From assembly GCF_015058545.1 (NCBI RefSeq), contig NZ_SVCB01000147.1:1-62587 (forward strand): a DNA stretch of 62,587 nucleotides. The letters run 5' to 3'. Both the position numbers and the translations under genes were made by a program. Numbering within the stretch: the stretch's first letter is position 1; each line of letters begins with the position of its first letter. The DNA comes from Veillonella sp. Its GTDB lineage: Bacteria > Bacillota > Negativicutes > Veillonellales > Veillonellaceae. Under the pieces are notes generated by a model. It ran no database searches. It was given only the letters and a program-made list of their open reading frames with translations, and had not been told where the DNA came from. Below, one piece after another: positions 41,857 to 51,891 of the stretch.

Positions 41857-42046
41857 AACCTTAAAAAATCGAGATAAAATGTGATAAACATATATTTTCT
41901 CGTAATTATTATAAAATTTCTCTGTTCTTGATTGTAAAACTTTCTAAAATGAATGTTCACTAATTTAAGTTTATTACGATTATGTTATTAATAAAGCAAC
42001 ATTTAGCGTAATAGTCGCAATCTCAACAGAGCAAGGAGTGACATAG

Positions 42047-42859
42047 ATGATAGTAGTAGGCATGGAGAATGCTACCTCTAATATACATAGCACCGCGGTG
42101 GTTCATCCGGACGCTAAGATTGGCCAAGGGGTAATTATCGGCCCCGGTGCCGTAATCGGTGAAAATGTATCCATCGGTGACGGAACCAAAATCGGTGCCA
42201 ATGTAGTCGTAGGCGGTTGGACTACCATTGGACAACGTTGTGAACTTTACCCGGGTTCGGCTGTAGGTTTAGAACCTCAAGATCTAAAGTTCAAAGGTGA
42301 AAAGAGCTTTTGCAATATTGGTGATGAAACGGTCATTCGTGAATGCGTTACCATCAGTCGTGCTACCGGTGAAGGTGAAGAAACTCGCGTAGGCAATAAC
42401 TGCCTATTCCAGGCATGCACTCATGTGGCCCATAACTGCATCGTAGGCAACAATGTAATTATGAGTAACTGTGCCGGTCTCGCCGGTCATGTTATCGTCG
42501 AAGATCGAGTAGTTATCGGCGGTATTGCGGGCATTCATCAGTTTGTAAAAATCGGTCGTAACGCCATGGTCGGCGGTATGGCTAAAGTAGTGCAGGATAT
42601 TCCGCCTTACGTAATTGCCGACGGCCAGCCGGCTCGTGTAATCGGTCTTAATTCCGTAGGTTTATCCCGCGCCGGAATTTCTGAAGAAGTACGCCATGAT
42701 TTGAAACAGGCATTCCGCATCATTTATCGCTCCGGTTTCAGTTTGTCCAGAGCGATTGAAGAAATGGAAATGCAATTAAACTCTTCCGTAGAAATTGAGA
42801 ACTTATTGCGTTTCTTGCGCAATGCAGACCGTGGCATTATGCGTCTTCGCCGCGATTAA
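42047..42859 (+). CDS. lpxA: UDP-N-acetylglucosamine acyltransferase LpxA
   Basis: LpxA makes the first acyl transfer of lipid A synthesis, from hydroxyacyl-ACP to UDP-GlcNAc. The hexapeptide beta-helix is followed by a C-terminal helical domain, and the catalytic His block ACTHVAHNCIVGNNV is intact. The short N-terminal extension (MIVVG before the family start MENATSN) allows a second start at 42062; ATG 42047 has CAAGGAG nine bases upstream. The 190-base gap from fabZ is AT-rich with no gene. Confidence 0.95.
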   Translation: MIVVGMENATSNIHSTAVVHPDAKIGQGVIIGPGAVIGENVSIGDGTKIGANVVVGGWTTIGQRCELYPGSAVGLEPQDLKFKGEKSFCNIGDETVIRECVTISRATGEGEETRVGNNCLFQACTHVAHNCIVGNNVIMSNCAGLAGHVIVEDRVVIGGIAGIHQFVKIGRNAMVGGMAKVVQDIPPYVIADGQPARVIGLNSVGLSRAGISEEVRHDLKQAFRIIYRSGFSLSRAIEEMEMQLNSSVEIENLLRFLRNADRGIMRLRRD

Positions 42860-42864
42860 AAAGT

Positions 42865-42925
42865 AAGAGTCTTGCCTTGACGGGTCAAAAGAGTGGTTTG
42901 ACCCTGAAAGGGAAGGCTCTTTTTG
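42865..42925 (+). terminator. Nested terminator after lpxA
   Basis: The inner stem GGGTCAAA (42882-42889) / TTTGACCC (42897-42904) sits within an outer stem AAGAG/CTCTT with CCTT/AAGG, and TTTTTG follows. It ends the lpxC-fabZ-lpxA transcript before the lpxI promoter. Confidence 0.85.
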
Positions 42926-42945
42926 TTCAAAAATGAGGTAAAATT

Positions 42946-42954
42946 TGATATAAT
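42946..42954 (+). promoter_or_regulatory. Extended -10 promoter for lpxI
   Basis: TGATATAAT gives an extended -10 with TATAAT at 42949-42954, just after the terminator of lpxA. It probably starts the long lpxI-lpxB-msbA-waaA transcript. Confidence 0.6.
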
Positions 42955-42997
42955 ATTATATATTATGTCTTTAAATACAAAGAACTGGGAGGAAACG

Positions 42998-43819
42998 ATG
43001 GCAAAAGTCGGATTACTGGCCGGCGTAGGTAAATTGCCGGTGGAATTTTTACGAGCAGCGCAATCGGAAGGCTATGAAGTAGTCGTTATTGCTGTTATTC
43101 CCGACACGGAACCGGAGCTGAAAGCGGAAGCTGATGCTTTCTATGAAATCAATGTGGCGAAGATAGATAAAATTTTTAAAACACTTCATAAGGAAGGCAT
43201 CACGGAAGTGACCATGCTCGGCAAAGTAACCAAAGAGATTTTATTTAAAGGGTTGGTTATGCCTGATTTGCGGACCATTAAGTTACTCACGAAACTTCGC
43301 AATCGCAAGGACGACACGATTATGTTGACTATCGTGGAGGAATTGGCTAAAGAAGGTATTCAGGTGGTGGACCAAACCGTTTATATGAAACCTCTTATGC
43401 CGAAAGCGGGTGTTCTGACGAAGGCCAAACCTAATAAGGAACAAATGGCGGATATCCTCTTCGGTTTTGATGTGGCAAAACAAATGGGCGGACTCGACAT
43501 CGGTCAAACCGTTGTCGTCAAAGATATGGCGGTTATGGCCATTGAAGCGATTGAAGGGACCGATGCGTGTATTAAGCGCGGCGGTGCTTTGGGTCGTGGT
43601 AATGCGGTTGTGGTAAAAACAGCCAAACCGCGACAGGATGTGCGTTTTGACGTGCCCGCTGTAGGCCTTACAACCATTCAATCCATGTTGGAGAGTGATT
43701 GCAAAATTCTGGCTATGGAAGCGGAGCGCACTATCTTTGTGGAGCAGGCCGAAGTTATTAAATTGGCTAACGAAAAAGGCCTTATTATCTGTGCCGTTGA
43801 CGGGCCGGAAGAAGAATAA
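42998..43819 (+). CDS. lpxI: UDP-2,3-diacylglucosamine pyrophosphatase LpxI
   Basis: LpxI hydrolyses UDP-2,3-diacylglucosamine to lipid X, replacing the unrelated LpxH in many bacteria. The N-terminus MAKVGLLAGVGKLPVEF, the core GITEVTMLGKVTKE and the C-terminal GPAxGLTTI-like VPAVGLTTIQSM are typical. ATG 42998 is preceded by TGGGAGG; an in-frame start at 42923 lies within the terminator and promoter. 273 residues is typical, and its presence explains the absence of lpxH here. Confidence 0.93.
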   Translation: MAKVGLLAGVGKLPVEFLRAAQSEGYEVVVIAVIPDTEPELKAEADAFYEINVAKIDKIFKTLHKEGITEVTMLGKVTKEILFKGLVMPDLRTIKLLTKLRNRKDDTIMLTIVEELAKEGIQVVDQTVYMKPLMPKAGVLTKAKPNKEQMADILFGFDVAKQMGGLDIGQTVVVKDMAVMAIEAIEGTDACIKRGGALGRGNAVVVKTAKPRQDVRFDVPAVGLTTIQSMLESDCKILAMEAERTIFVEQAEVIKLANEKGLIICAVDGPEEE

Positions 43820-43906
43820 TTCTGATAGAGAATACATTGTAATTCAAATGGCAAAGATGTTTGAATTACAATTTGATAGAGCGTAATTAATGTCTTGGAG
43901 GTTCTG

Positions 43907-45043
43907 ATGAAAGTCATGTTTTCCGCCGGAGAAGCATCGGGCGATACGCATGCGGCCAGTGTTGCCGGCGCGTTAAAAACCTTATATCCCGAGGTAACCA
44001 TGCTTGGCATGGGCGGTTCGCGCATGGCTGATGCGGGCGTTAATATTGTGTACGATATTAAACAGCTCGGCTATATCGGCATCGTGGAAATTGTTAAGGC
44101 CTTGCCTTCTTTTTTCAAACTGAGAGCCTATTTAAAAGATATTATGATTCGGGAAAAGCCGGATGTTTTGGTTTGTGTTGATTATCCCGGCTTCAATATG
44201 AAACTGGCGAAAGTCGCTCATGATTTGGGGATTCCCGTTGTCTATTATATTGCGCCCACCATATGGGCATGGCATCGCAGTCGCGGCAAGGATATTGCCA
44301 AGACGGTGACCAAAGTGGCGTCCATATTTCCTTTTGAAGCGGCGGCCTATCGTGAATTCGGCGTAGATGTGGAATTTGTAGGTAATCCTTTGGTGGACAT
44401 TGTGAAACCGTCCATGACGAAGGACGAAGCGATGGCTTACTTCCATATGGATCCCGCCACTAAGCGGGTGCTGCTTATGCCGGGAAGCCGTAAGCAGGAA
44501 GTGCTGGGGCTCCTCGACCGCATGCTCAAAGGGGCGGAGATTGTTATACAAAAGCATAACAATTTGGCGTTTTTCTTGCCTCGGGCCCATACGATTGACA
44601 AAGAAGAATTAGAAGCTATTGTTGCTAACTATAAGGTGCCCGTTACGATTACGGAAGACCATACTTATGATTTGATGCAAAGCTGTGATGTGTGTCTCGC
44701 TGCATCAGGGACGGCCACGCTGGAGACGGCACTTATGGGTTTACCCACAATTTTATTGTACCGTCTGTCACCGGTTACCTTTATGTTGGGCAAACTATTG
44801 GTGAATTTAACCCATGTGGGCTTGCCGAATATTGTGGCGGGCCGCGAAGTGATTCCCGAATTATTGCAAGGGCAGGTAACTCCTGTGAATATTGCTAAGG
44901 AATTGACCTCTTTATTGGAGGATTCAGTTAGACGAAATACCATGATTGATGATTTGCAGGCCGTCAAAGAAGCCTTAGGCGGTGAAGGCGCGGTTAAGCG
45001 GGTAGCTCAATTGGTAGCTACTGTGGCCGGCGCTGCAAAATAA
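43907..45043 (+). CDS. lpxB: Lipid-A-disaccharide synthase LpxB
   Basis: LpxB joins UDP-diacylglucosamine and lipid X to give the disaccharide core. The GT19-family start MKVMFSAGEASGDTHAA is followed by the LPGSRKQEVLGLLD motif and the C-terminal TATLETALMGLPTI region. ATG 43907 has TGGAGG five bases upstream; a TTG at 43895 overlapping that site is unlikely. 378 residues is typical. The gap from lpxI is 87 bases and holds no clear hairpin. Confidence 0.95.
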   Translation: MKVMFSAGEASGDTHAASVAGALKTLYPEVTMLGMGGSRMADAGVNIVYDIKQLGYIGIVEIVKALPSFFKLRAYLKDIMIREKPDVLVCVDYPGFNMKLAKVAHDLGIPVVYYIAPTIWAWHRSRGKDIAKTVTKVASIFPFEAAAYREFGVDVEFVGNPLVDIVKPSMTKDEAMAYFHMDPATKRVLLMPGSRKQEVLGLLDRMLKGAEIVIQKHNNLAFFLPRAHTIDKEELEAIVANYKVPVTITEDHTYDLMQSCDVCLAASGTATLETALMGLPTILLYRLSPVTFMLGKLLVNLTHVGLPNIVAGREVIPELLQGQVTPVNIAKELTSLLEDSVRRNTMIDDLQAVKEALGGEGAVKRVAQLVATVAGAAK

Positions 45044-45062
45044 ATGGTTCCGGAGGATATGA

Positions 45063-46793
45063 ATGGGAAGTTATAAACGATTATTAGTGTACATTAAACC
45101 GTATATCGGACGTTTGATTTTCGGTTTAATTTGTATGATTATAGCGGCAGCCGCTTATTTAGTGGTGCCTTGGCTCATCAAAAATGTAGTGGATGATGTG
45201 CTGCAGGCGAAAGATATGCAGATGTTAAATCTCATCGTGGTTGCCATTTTATTGGTCTTTTTGGTGCGCGGTTTTGCCACTTACGGTCAGACCTATACCA
45301 TGAGTTATGTAGGTCAGCGAGTTATCATCGATATTCGCGAAGCCTTGTTTAAAAAGTTACAGCGCCTCGATCAAGCTTATTTCGACCGTCGTAAAACGGG
45401 CGTAGTCATGAGTAATTTAACCAATGACGTCGGTGCTTTGCAGACGGCCATCGTCGATAATTTGATCTCCTTCATTACGGAAGGGGTTACCTTAATCGGT
45501 TCCTTGGTTTCCATGATTCTCATCGATTGGAAGTTGACCTTGGTAACCTTCATCATCGTACCGGTCGTGCTTGGCCTTATCAATGTTTTCGGCAAGCGAC
45601 TTCGCTTGGCCGGTCATGATGTGCAGGGCCGTATTGCGGATATTACATCCCTTTTGCAGGAAGTTATTTCCGGTATTCGCGTAGTGCGCTCTTTTGCCCG
45701 TGAAGATTATGAAGTGGTGCGTTTTGAGAAGGAAAATAAGCGTAACTTTTTGGCTGCTATGAAAGCCACTAAGTTATCCGCCTTATTGAGTCCGCTCGTT
45801 GAATTTTCTGCAGCCATTGCGGTAACGGTCATTCTCTGGTATGGCGGTTATAATGTAGTAACGGGGGCTATTTCCGCCGGTTCCTTAATCGCCTTCTTAA
45901 TCTATGCGATTAACTTATCGAATCCGGTAAAACGCTTGAGTCAAGTATACGGCAATATTCAAAAAGCCATGGCTGCGGGCGACCGTGTTTTTGAAATTTT
46001 GGACACTGAGCCACAGGTTAAGGAGAAGCCGAATGCGATTGCCTTACCGGAACTCTCTGGTCAAGTTGAATTTGACCATGTGTCCTTCTCCTATGATGGT
46101 GAAAAACCGGCTTTAACGGATGTATCCATTACCGTACCGGCCGGTCGTGTAGTGGCCATTGTTGGTCCATCCGGTGCGGGCAAGACAACCATTGCCAATT
46201 TGTTGCCGCGTTTTTACGATGTAACGGCGGGGGCACTCCGTATCGACGGCATTGATGTGCGCGATGTGACGTTTAACTCCTTGCGTGAACAGGTAGGCTT
46301 GGTACCGCAGGAAACAATGCTCTTTAACGCCACCATTCGCGATAACATCTTATACGGTCGTTTAGACGGTACGGAAGAGGAAGTGTATGCCGCAGCGAAA
46401 GCGGCTAATGCGCTGGAATTTATTGAAAAATTACCGCACGGCTTTGATACCCTGGTAGGCGAGCGGGGCAGCTCCTTATCCGGCGGTCAGCGTCAACGCA
46501 TTGCCATCGCCCGTGCGATTTTGAAAAATCCGAAAATCTTGATTTTGGACGAAGCTACGTCGGCCCTCGATACGGAAAGCGAAAAGCTCGTGCAGGAAGC
46601 GTTGGAGCGATTGATGAAAGGCCGTACGGCGTTCGTTATTGCTCACCGTCTCAGCACAATCAAGAATGCAGATCAAATTATTGTGTTGCGTCAGGGACAT
46701 ATTGAAGAAGTGGGAACCCATGAAGAGCTCCTCGCTCAAAATGGTCTCTATCAACATTTATATTCCGTGCAATTTGCAAGTAAAGGACATTAA
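45063..46793 (+). CDS. msbA: Lipid A flippase MsbA-type ABC exporter
   Basis: MsbA flips newly made Kdo-lipid A across the inner membrane. The N-terminal half (about 1-310) has six membrane helices, and the ATPase half has Walker A GPSGAGKTT (about residue 365), the signature LSGGQRQRIAIARAIL and Walker B ILILDEATSALD. 576 residues is normal. The location between lpxB and waaA supports assignment to MsbA rather than to a drug exporter. Confidence 0.94.
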   Translation: MGSYKRLLVYIKPYIGRLIFGLICMIIAAAAYLVVPWLIKNVVDDVLQAKDMQMLNLIVVAILLVFLVRGFATYGQTYTMSYVGQRVIIDIREALFKKLQRLDQAYFDRRKTGVVMSNLTNDVGALQTAIVDNLISFITEGVTLIGSLVSMILIDWKLTLVTFIIVPVVLGLINVFGKRLRLAGHDVQGRIADITSLLQEVISGIRVVRSFAREDYEVVRFEKENKRNFLAAMKATKLSALLSPLVEFSAAIAVTVILWYGGYNVVTGAISAGSLIAFLIYAINLSNPVKRLSQVYGNIQKAMAAGDRVFEILDTEPQVKEKPNAIALPELSGQVEFDHVSFSYDGEKPALTDVSITVPAGRVVAIVGPSGAGKTTIANLLPRFYDVTAGALRIDGIDVRDVTFNSLREQVGLVPQETMLFNATIRDNILYGRLDGTEEEVYAAAKAANALEFIEKLPHGFDTLVGERGSSLSGGQRQRIAIARAILKNPKILILDEATSALDTESEKLVQEALERLMKGRTAFVIAHRLSTIKNADQIIVLRQGHIEEVGTHEELLAQNGLYQHLYSVQFASKGH

Positions 46794-46795
46794 GG

Positions 46796-48100
46796 ATGTA
46801 TTGGGTATACAACGTATTACTAATTATATATTGGATTGGTTTGATACCGGTCATCCTCTATCGACTGGCGTTTGAAGAAGGTTTCTATGAGCGTATTCGG
46901 CAGAGTGCTGGTTTTATGCCCGATTCATTGATGCGCAAAATCGAAGGTCGTCGTGCTATTTGGGTACATGCCGCATCGGTAGGTGAAATTGTGGCAACCA
47001 GTCCGATTGTAAAAGATATTAAAAAGAAATTCCCAGAAGCGGTCGTAGTCGTATCGGTAGTTACCGCTACCGGCCATGCTATGGCCCATCGCATTATTCC
47101 GGAAGCGGAGGGGATTATTTTCTTCCCGTTGGATTTGCCGTTTTTGACCCGTCGTATTTTGGATATCATTAAACCGATTACGATTTTACTCGTAGAAACG
47201 GAAATCTGGCCGAACTTCTTGCGTATTGCGGAAGATGAAAAAATTCCGGTTATGATGGTAAACGGCCGCATCAGCGATCGCAGTATGAAACGGTACTGGA
47301 TGATTCGTTCTTTTACGAAAGAAATGCTCGCGTCCATTCAGTATTTCTGCATGCAGTCTAAATTGGATGCGGAATATATCGAATACCTCGGCGCGGCTAA
47401 GGACCGCATTACTGTAACCGGTAATACGAAGTATGATCAGACTTACGCTCAGGTAACGGACGAAGAGAAAAAGAAACTTCAAGATGAATTCGGCTTTGGT
47501 CGCAATCATCCGATTATTGTAGCCGGCAGTACCCATCGCGGCGAGGAAGATGCTGTTTTGACAGCCTTTAATGAGATTTTAAAGGTATATCCGGAAGCTC
47601 GTTTACTCATTGCGCCTCGTGAAATTATGCGCGGCAATGACGTTAAAAGTTTGGCTGAAAAGTATGGTCTCAAGGCGATTTGTCGCAGTGTTATGACCGG
47701 ACCGGTTCACGAGAAAACGCCGGTGGTGGTACTCGATACAATCGGTGAATTGGGTAGGCTTTACAGCTTAGGTGATATTATATTTGTAGGTGGTTCCTTA
47801 GTACGGACCGGGGGCCATAACATTTTAGAACCGGCGGCTCACGGCAAACCGATTTTGGTAGGGCCGCATATGTTCAACTTTAAAGAAATTTACTCACTCT
47901 TAAGCTCAAGAGATGCGTGTCTTATGGTTAAGGACGGCAAAGCATTGACCGACACAATGCTCGAGCTTTGCCGCGATAAGGAGCGACGCGAAGCGATGGG
48001 GTGGAATTGTTTGGAAATCATTTATGAAAACCGCGGTGCCACCCAGCGCAATACGGAAGAGTTGCGTAAATTATTTGAAAACTATCACATCATTCCGTAA
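46796..48100 (+). CDS. waaA: Kdo transferase WaaA (KdtA)
   Basis: WaaA transfers one or more Kdo residues to lipid IVA. The N-terminal membrane helix (about 5-22) and the family block GRRAIWVHAASVGEIVAT are followed by the second Rossmann domain with VGGSLVRTGGHNILEPAAHGKPI, split by the nucleotide site. 434 residues is typical. It starts two bases after the msbA stop. How many Kdo groups it adds cannot be read from sequence. Confidence 0.95.
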   Translation: MYWVYNVLLIIYWIGLIPVILYRLAFEEGFYERIRQSAGFMPDSLMRKIEGRRAIWVHAASVGEIVATSPIVKDIKKKFPEAVVVVSVVTATGHAMAHRIIPEAEGIIFFPLDLPFLTRRILDIIKPITILLVETEIWPNFLRIAEDEKIPVMMVNGRISDRSMKRYWMIRSFTKEMLASIQYFCMQSKLDAEYIEYLGAAKDRITVTGNTKYDQTYAQVTDEEKKKLQDEFGFGRNHPIIVAGSTHRGEEDAVLTAFNEILKVYPEARLLIAPREIMRGNDVKSLAEKYGLKAICRSVMTGPVHEKTPVVVLDTIGELGRLYSLGDIIFVGGSLVRTGGHNILEPAAHGKPILVGPHMFNFKEIYSLLSSRDACLMVKDGKALTDTMLELCRDKERREAMGWNCLEIIYENRGATQRNTEELRKLFENYHIIP

Positions 48101-48143
48101 CTTGAATTGAATTATAAAGTTACGGCAAAGGAGGTAAGAGCTC

Positions 48144-49274
48144 ATGAAAGGGGAACAACTATTCAAAGAGTTGGTGAGCGGTCGGGCGAAAGGGCCGTTG
48201 GCAGACGTTGCCAGAGGCGGTCTCGGTTTGTTAAGTAAGGTATATGCGCAAGGGGCGACTTATCGCAATCAGAAATTTGATAAGCTCCAAGGCGTTACCA
48301 GGGCTACCGTGCCTGTTATCAGCGTTGGCAATATTACGGCCGGCGGTACCGGCAAAACACCGATGGTGCGCTATATTTGTCAATATTTAGAATCGCTTAA
48401 TATGGCACCGGCTGTACTGAGTCGAGGCTATCGGGCCGAGGATAATCAGGATACCATCATTGTATCGCGCCGCGGTCGCTTGGAAGTTACCCCTGCCGTG
48501 AGTGGTGATGAAGCTTGGCTCTTAGGTAAAGGGCTGGGGCACACCAGTGTGGTTATCGGTCGTGAGCGTGCAGCGTCGGCCAAAGTAGCGACAGCAACGC
48601 TCGGTAGTGATATACTTGTATTAGACGATGGTTTTCAGCATCGCAAACTGGCTCGCGATCTAGATATCGTGCTTATTGATGCGGCCAATCCGTTCGGCTA
48701 TGACCATGTATTACCGCGCGGCCTTTTGCGTGAACCGCTGGACGGTTTGCGGCGTGCCGATGTATTCGTTTTGACTAAGACGGATCAGGTACCAGCAGAT
48801 ATTTTATTCGGTATTAAACATCGCCTCACTCAGTTGGCGCCGAATATTCCGATTGTAGAAACCATTCACAAGCCGTTGGGCATGCAAACTTTGGATTCTT
48901 GGGAGCGCAATGAAGAAGCACAACCTTCGCTCGTAGTGTCTCACAAGTTTTTAACGGTGAGCGGTATCGGTCGTCCGGAATCCTTTCAGCATACTGTAAA
49001 CAGCCTTGGCTATGAAGTGATTGAAAGTTTGGATTTTGGCGATCATCATGAATATACTACCGATGATGTGGTTAAAATGTGGTGTACCGCGTTTGCCAAA
49101 GGTGCTACAGCCATTGTGACGACAGAAAAAGATGCGGTTAAATTAAGTCAAATGCAAGCCGTGCATGATTTGAAGATACCGGTATATGTAATCCCTATCG
49201 GCATTGAATTTGCCAAAGGGGAAGAAGAGTTTAAGGCCTATATTAAAGGCGTAGGAAAGAAGGATACTTTATGA
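48144..49274 (+). CDS. lpxK: Tetraacyldisaccharide 4'-kinase LpxK
   Basis: LpxK phosphorylates the 4'-position of lipid IVA precursor. The P-loop GNITAGGTGKTPMV is at about residue 62 and VLSRGYR, DVLVLDDGFQH and NPFG follow in order. At 376 residues it is longer than the E. coli protein (328), with additional sequence near the C-terminus. The stop (49272-49274) overlaps the kdsB ATG (49271), giving ATGA coupling. The AGGAGG near 48130 precedes ATG 48144. Confidence 0.94.
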   Translation: MKGEQLFKELVSGRAKGPLADVARGGLGLLSKVYAQGATYRNQKFDKLQGVTRATVPVISVGNITAGGTGKTPMVRYICQYLESLNMAPAVLSRGYRAEDNQDTIIVSRRGRLEVTPAVSGDEAWLLGKGLGHTSVVIGRERAASAKVATATLGSDILVLDDGFQHRKLARDLDIVLIDAANPFGYDHVLPRGLLREPLDGLRRADVFVLTKTDQVPADILFGIKHRLTQLAPNIPIVETIHKPLGMQTLDSWERNEEAQPSLVVSHKFLTVSGIGRPESFQHTVNSLGYEVIESLDFGDHHEYTTDDVVKMWCTAFAKGATAIVTTEKDAVKLSQMQAVHDLKIPVYVIPIGIEFAKGEEEFKAYIKGVGKKDTL

Positions 49275-50002
49275 AAATAGCTTGTGTCATTCCCGCACGA
49301 TATGCGTCAACCCGTTTACCCGGTAAGCCATTGGCGGATATTGCGGGCAAACCGATGATTCAGCGTGTCTACGAGCAAGTATCGCAGGCTGCGGTGCCTG
49401 ATGAAGTCATTGTGGCTACGGACGATCAGCGCGTATTTGATGCTGTTACGGGCTTTGGCGGCAAAGCTATTATGACGAAGGCCGATCATTTGACCGGTAC
49501 CGATCGCTTGGCGGAAGTGGCTGAAGCAAGACCTGATATTGATGTAATCATCAATGTACAGGGCGACGAACCTTTGATTGCGCCGGGTTTAATCGATAGC
49601 TTGGGTGATTTATTCCGTCATGACGGTGCGCTTAAAATGGCGACCGTAGGCGCCCCATTGGCTGAAGCGGAATATAATGAGCCGTCAGCAGTAAAGGTTA
49701 TTTGCAATCTTAAAGGGCAGGCCATGTATTTCTCACGCTCTTTGATTCCCTATCCTCGCAATGCTTTTAAGAATGCACCGCTTAAGCATATCGGCATTTA
49801 CGCCTATACGCGCGATTTTCTACTGGAATTTGCGAAGATGGAGCCAACTCCGGCAGAACTTACGGAATCATTGGAACAACTTCGTGCTTTAGAAAATGGA
49901 ATTGCTATTCAAGTTATAAAAACCGATGCTCGTTTTATCGGTGTTGATACGCCGGAAGATTTGGCTGCTGTTAATGAAATTTTAAAAAAACAAGGCCGCT
50001 AA
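49271..50002 (+). CDS. kdsB: CMP-Kdo synthetase KdsB
   Basis: KdsB activates Kdo as CMP-Kdo for WaaA. The N-terminal PARYASTRLPGKPL nucleotide-binding motif is at about residues 8-21, and VQGDEPLI is central. 243 residues is normal. It is coupled to lpxK through ATGA, and the kds genes follow in the order B, A, D, C, so the complete Kdo supply route is in one place. Confidence 0.96.
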   Translation: MKIACVIPARYASTRLPGKPLADIAGKPMIQRVYEQVSQAAVPDEVIVATDDQRVFDAVTGFGGKAIMTKADHLTGTDRLAEVAEARPDIDVIINVQGDEPLIAPGLIDSLGDLFRHDGALKMATVGAPLAEAEYNEPSAVKVICNLKGQAMYFSRSLIPYPRNAFKNAPLKHIGIYAYTRDFLLEFAKMEPTPAELTESLEQLRALENGIAIQVIKTDARFIGVDTPEDLAAVNEILKKQGR

Positions 50003-50067
50003 GAGCAAAAATATCGGTTTTTCCATAAAAATTTTAAATTTGAAGTGTATTATATAAGGAGATACTC

Positions 50068-50886
50068 ATGAAAGAAGTTAAAGTAGGCAACTTAACCCTT
50101 GGTGGTGGTAAAGGTCTTTTCCTAATGGCCGGTCCTTGTGTAATTGAAGATCCGGAACGGACGCTCAATATTGGTCGTCGTGCCAAAGAAATCTGTGAAC
50201 GCGTAGGCATTCCTTATATCTTTAAGGCTTCCTTCGATAAAGCCAATCGTTCCAGCTTTAATTCTTTCCGCGGACCCGGTCTTGTAGAAGGTCTTAAAAT
50301 TTTAGCTCATATTAAAAAAGAATTACAGGTTCCGGTTATCAGCGATATTCACTCCATTGAACAGATTGAACCGGCCGCTGAAGTACTCGACGTATTGCAG
50401 ATTCCGGCGTTCTTATGTCGTCAGACCGACCTCGTATACGGTGCTGCCAAAACCGGCAAAGCAATCAGCATTAAAAAAGGCCAGTTCTTGGCGCCGAAGG
50501 ATATGAGCAATGTTGTTAAAAAAGTAGAAGAAGCAGGCAATCCTAATTTGTTCTTAACGGAACGTGGGGCCAGCTTTGGTTACAATAACTTAGTTGTGGA
50601 TATGCGCTCCTTCCCAATCATGCGCAGTTTCGGTTATCCGGTAGTTTTTGATGCTACGCACAGTGTGCAGTTGCCGGGCGGTGCGGGCACCAGCTCTTCC
50701 GGTCAGCGTGAGTTCGTGCCTAATTTGGCAAGAGCCGCTGCCGGCGCCGGCGTTGACGGTTTCTTCATGGAAGTTCATGATAATCCGGAAGAAGCTTTGT
50801 CCGATGGCCCTAACATGGTTCGTTTGGACGATTTGGAAGCAATGTTACGTGATTTGGTAGCTATCGACAAAATTGTTAAAGGCTAA
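50068..50886 (+). CDS. kdsA: Kdo-8-phosphate synthase KdsA
   Basis: KdsA condenses PEP with arabinose-5-phosphate to give Kdo-8-phosphate. The aldolase-type barrel includes FLMAGPCVIE, FKASFDKANRSS, and VVFDATHSVQLPGGAG near the end. A Cys and a His at positions known to bind metal in some KdsA proteins could be checked by alignment. 272 residues is normal. ATG 50068 follows AAGGAG. Confidence 0.96.
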   Translation: MKEVKVGNLTLGGGKGLFLMAGPCVIEDPERTLNIGRRAKEICERVGIPYIFKASFDKANRSSFNSFRGPGLVEGLKILAHIKKELQVPVISDIHSIEQIEPAAEVLDVLQIPAFLCRQTDLVYGAAKTGKAISIKKGQFLAPKDMSNVVKKVEEAGNPNLFLTERGASFGYNNLVVDMRSFPIMRSFGYPVVFDATHSVQLPGGAGTSSSGQREFVPNLARAAAGAGVDGFFMEVHDNPEEALSDGPNMVRLDDLEAMLRDLVAIDKIVKG

Positions 50887-50919
50887 TTGAAGAATACGAA
50901 TAGAGGGGATGGAACATCC

Positions 50920-51891
50920 ATGAACGTTTTGGAGCAAGCGGCTCAAGTGCTTCATGAAGAAGCACAAGCCATTGAAAAATTAATCACAACTTTAGACGGT
51001 AATTTCATCGATGCGGTGAATATGATTTTAAATTCCCATGGTCGCGTAGTTTGTACGGGTATGGGTAAATCCGGTCACATTGCCCGTAAAGTGGCAGCTA
51101 CCTTGGCATCCACGGGCACCCCGGCGTTATTTTTACATCCCGGCGAAGGTGTGCACGGAGACCTTGGTATGGTTACGTCGGAAGACATCGTGCTGGCGTT
51201 TTCCAATAGCGGTGAAACCGGCGAAGTGATTAGTTTATTGCCTTCATTACGTCGTATCGGGGCGAAGTTAATCAGTGTAGTCGGCAAGCATAATTCTACC
51301 TTAGCCAAGAATTCGGATATTGTATTGTTGGTGGAAGTGGAAAAAGAAGCTTGTCCTTTGGGTTTGGCACCGACTACCAGTACGACGGTAGCCCTCGCTT
51401 TAGGCGACGCCCTCGCGGTATGCTTGTTGGATCGTCATAAATTTACACCGGAAAATTTTGCCATTTTCCATCCGGGCGGATCGTTGGGCCGAAAATTGCT
51501 CTTAACGGTTGAAAATATTATGCATAGCGGTGAAGACAATCCGGTGGTTCATAAAGGTGCCAGCGTGCGCGATGCCTTATTCGTAATGACGGAAAAAGGC
51601 CTTGGTGCTACCAATGTGGTAGACGAAGAAGGTCGTTTAATCGGTCTCGTTACGGACGGTGATATTCGCCGCGGTCTTGATGCGGGCAGCAATTTCTTGG
51701 AATGGCCCGTAGAGGACATGATGACGGCTATGCCGCGCACCATTACGAAGGATAAATTAGCCGCCGAAGCACTTCACTTAATGGAAAAGAATCAACCGCG
51801 ACCTATTACGGTGTTGCCGGTAGTTAATGATAAGAAAGAATGTTTGGGAATTGTACATATTACAGACTTATTGCGTCGAGGTATTGTATAA
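50920..51891 (+). CDS. kdsD: Arabinose-5-phosphate isomerase KdsD
   Basis: KdsD converts ribulose-5-phosphate to arabinose-5-phosphate, the Kdo precursor. The SIS domain (about 35-185) includes GMGKSGHIARKVAATLASTGT, broken after the first helix, and two CBS domains follow (about 205-323). ATG 50920 is used because TAGAGGGG at 50901-50908 precedes it; an in-frame TTG at 50887 directly after kdsA lacks a ribosome site. The stop codon shares its final A with the kdsC ATG (TAATG). Confidence 0.93.
   Translation: MNVLEQAAQVLHEEAQAIEKLITTLDGNFIDAVNMILNSHGRVVCTGMGKSGHIARKVAATLASTGTPALFLHPGEGVHGDLGMVTSEDIVLAFSNSGETGEVISLLPSLRRIGAKLISVVGKHNSTLAKNSDIVLLVEVEKEACPLGLAPTTSTTVALALGDALAVCLLDRHKFTPENFAIFHPGGSLGRKLLLTVENIMHSGEDNPVVHKGASVRDALFVMTEKGLGATNVVDEEGRLIGLVTDGDIRRGLDAGSNFLEWPVEDMMTAMPRTITKDKLAAEALHLMEKNQPRPITVLPVVNDKKECLGIVHITDLLRRGIV

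Noticed and set aside
49271..49274. Frameshift at the lpxK-kdsB junction
   Set aside because: The ATGA overlap is normal translational coupling; both proteins are full length.
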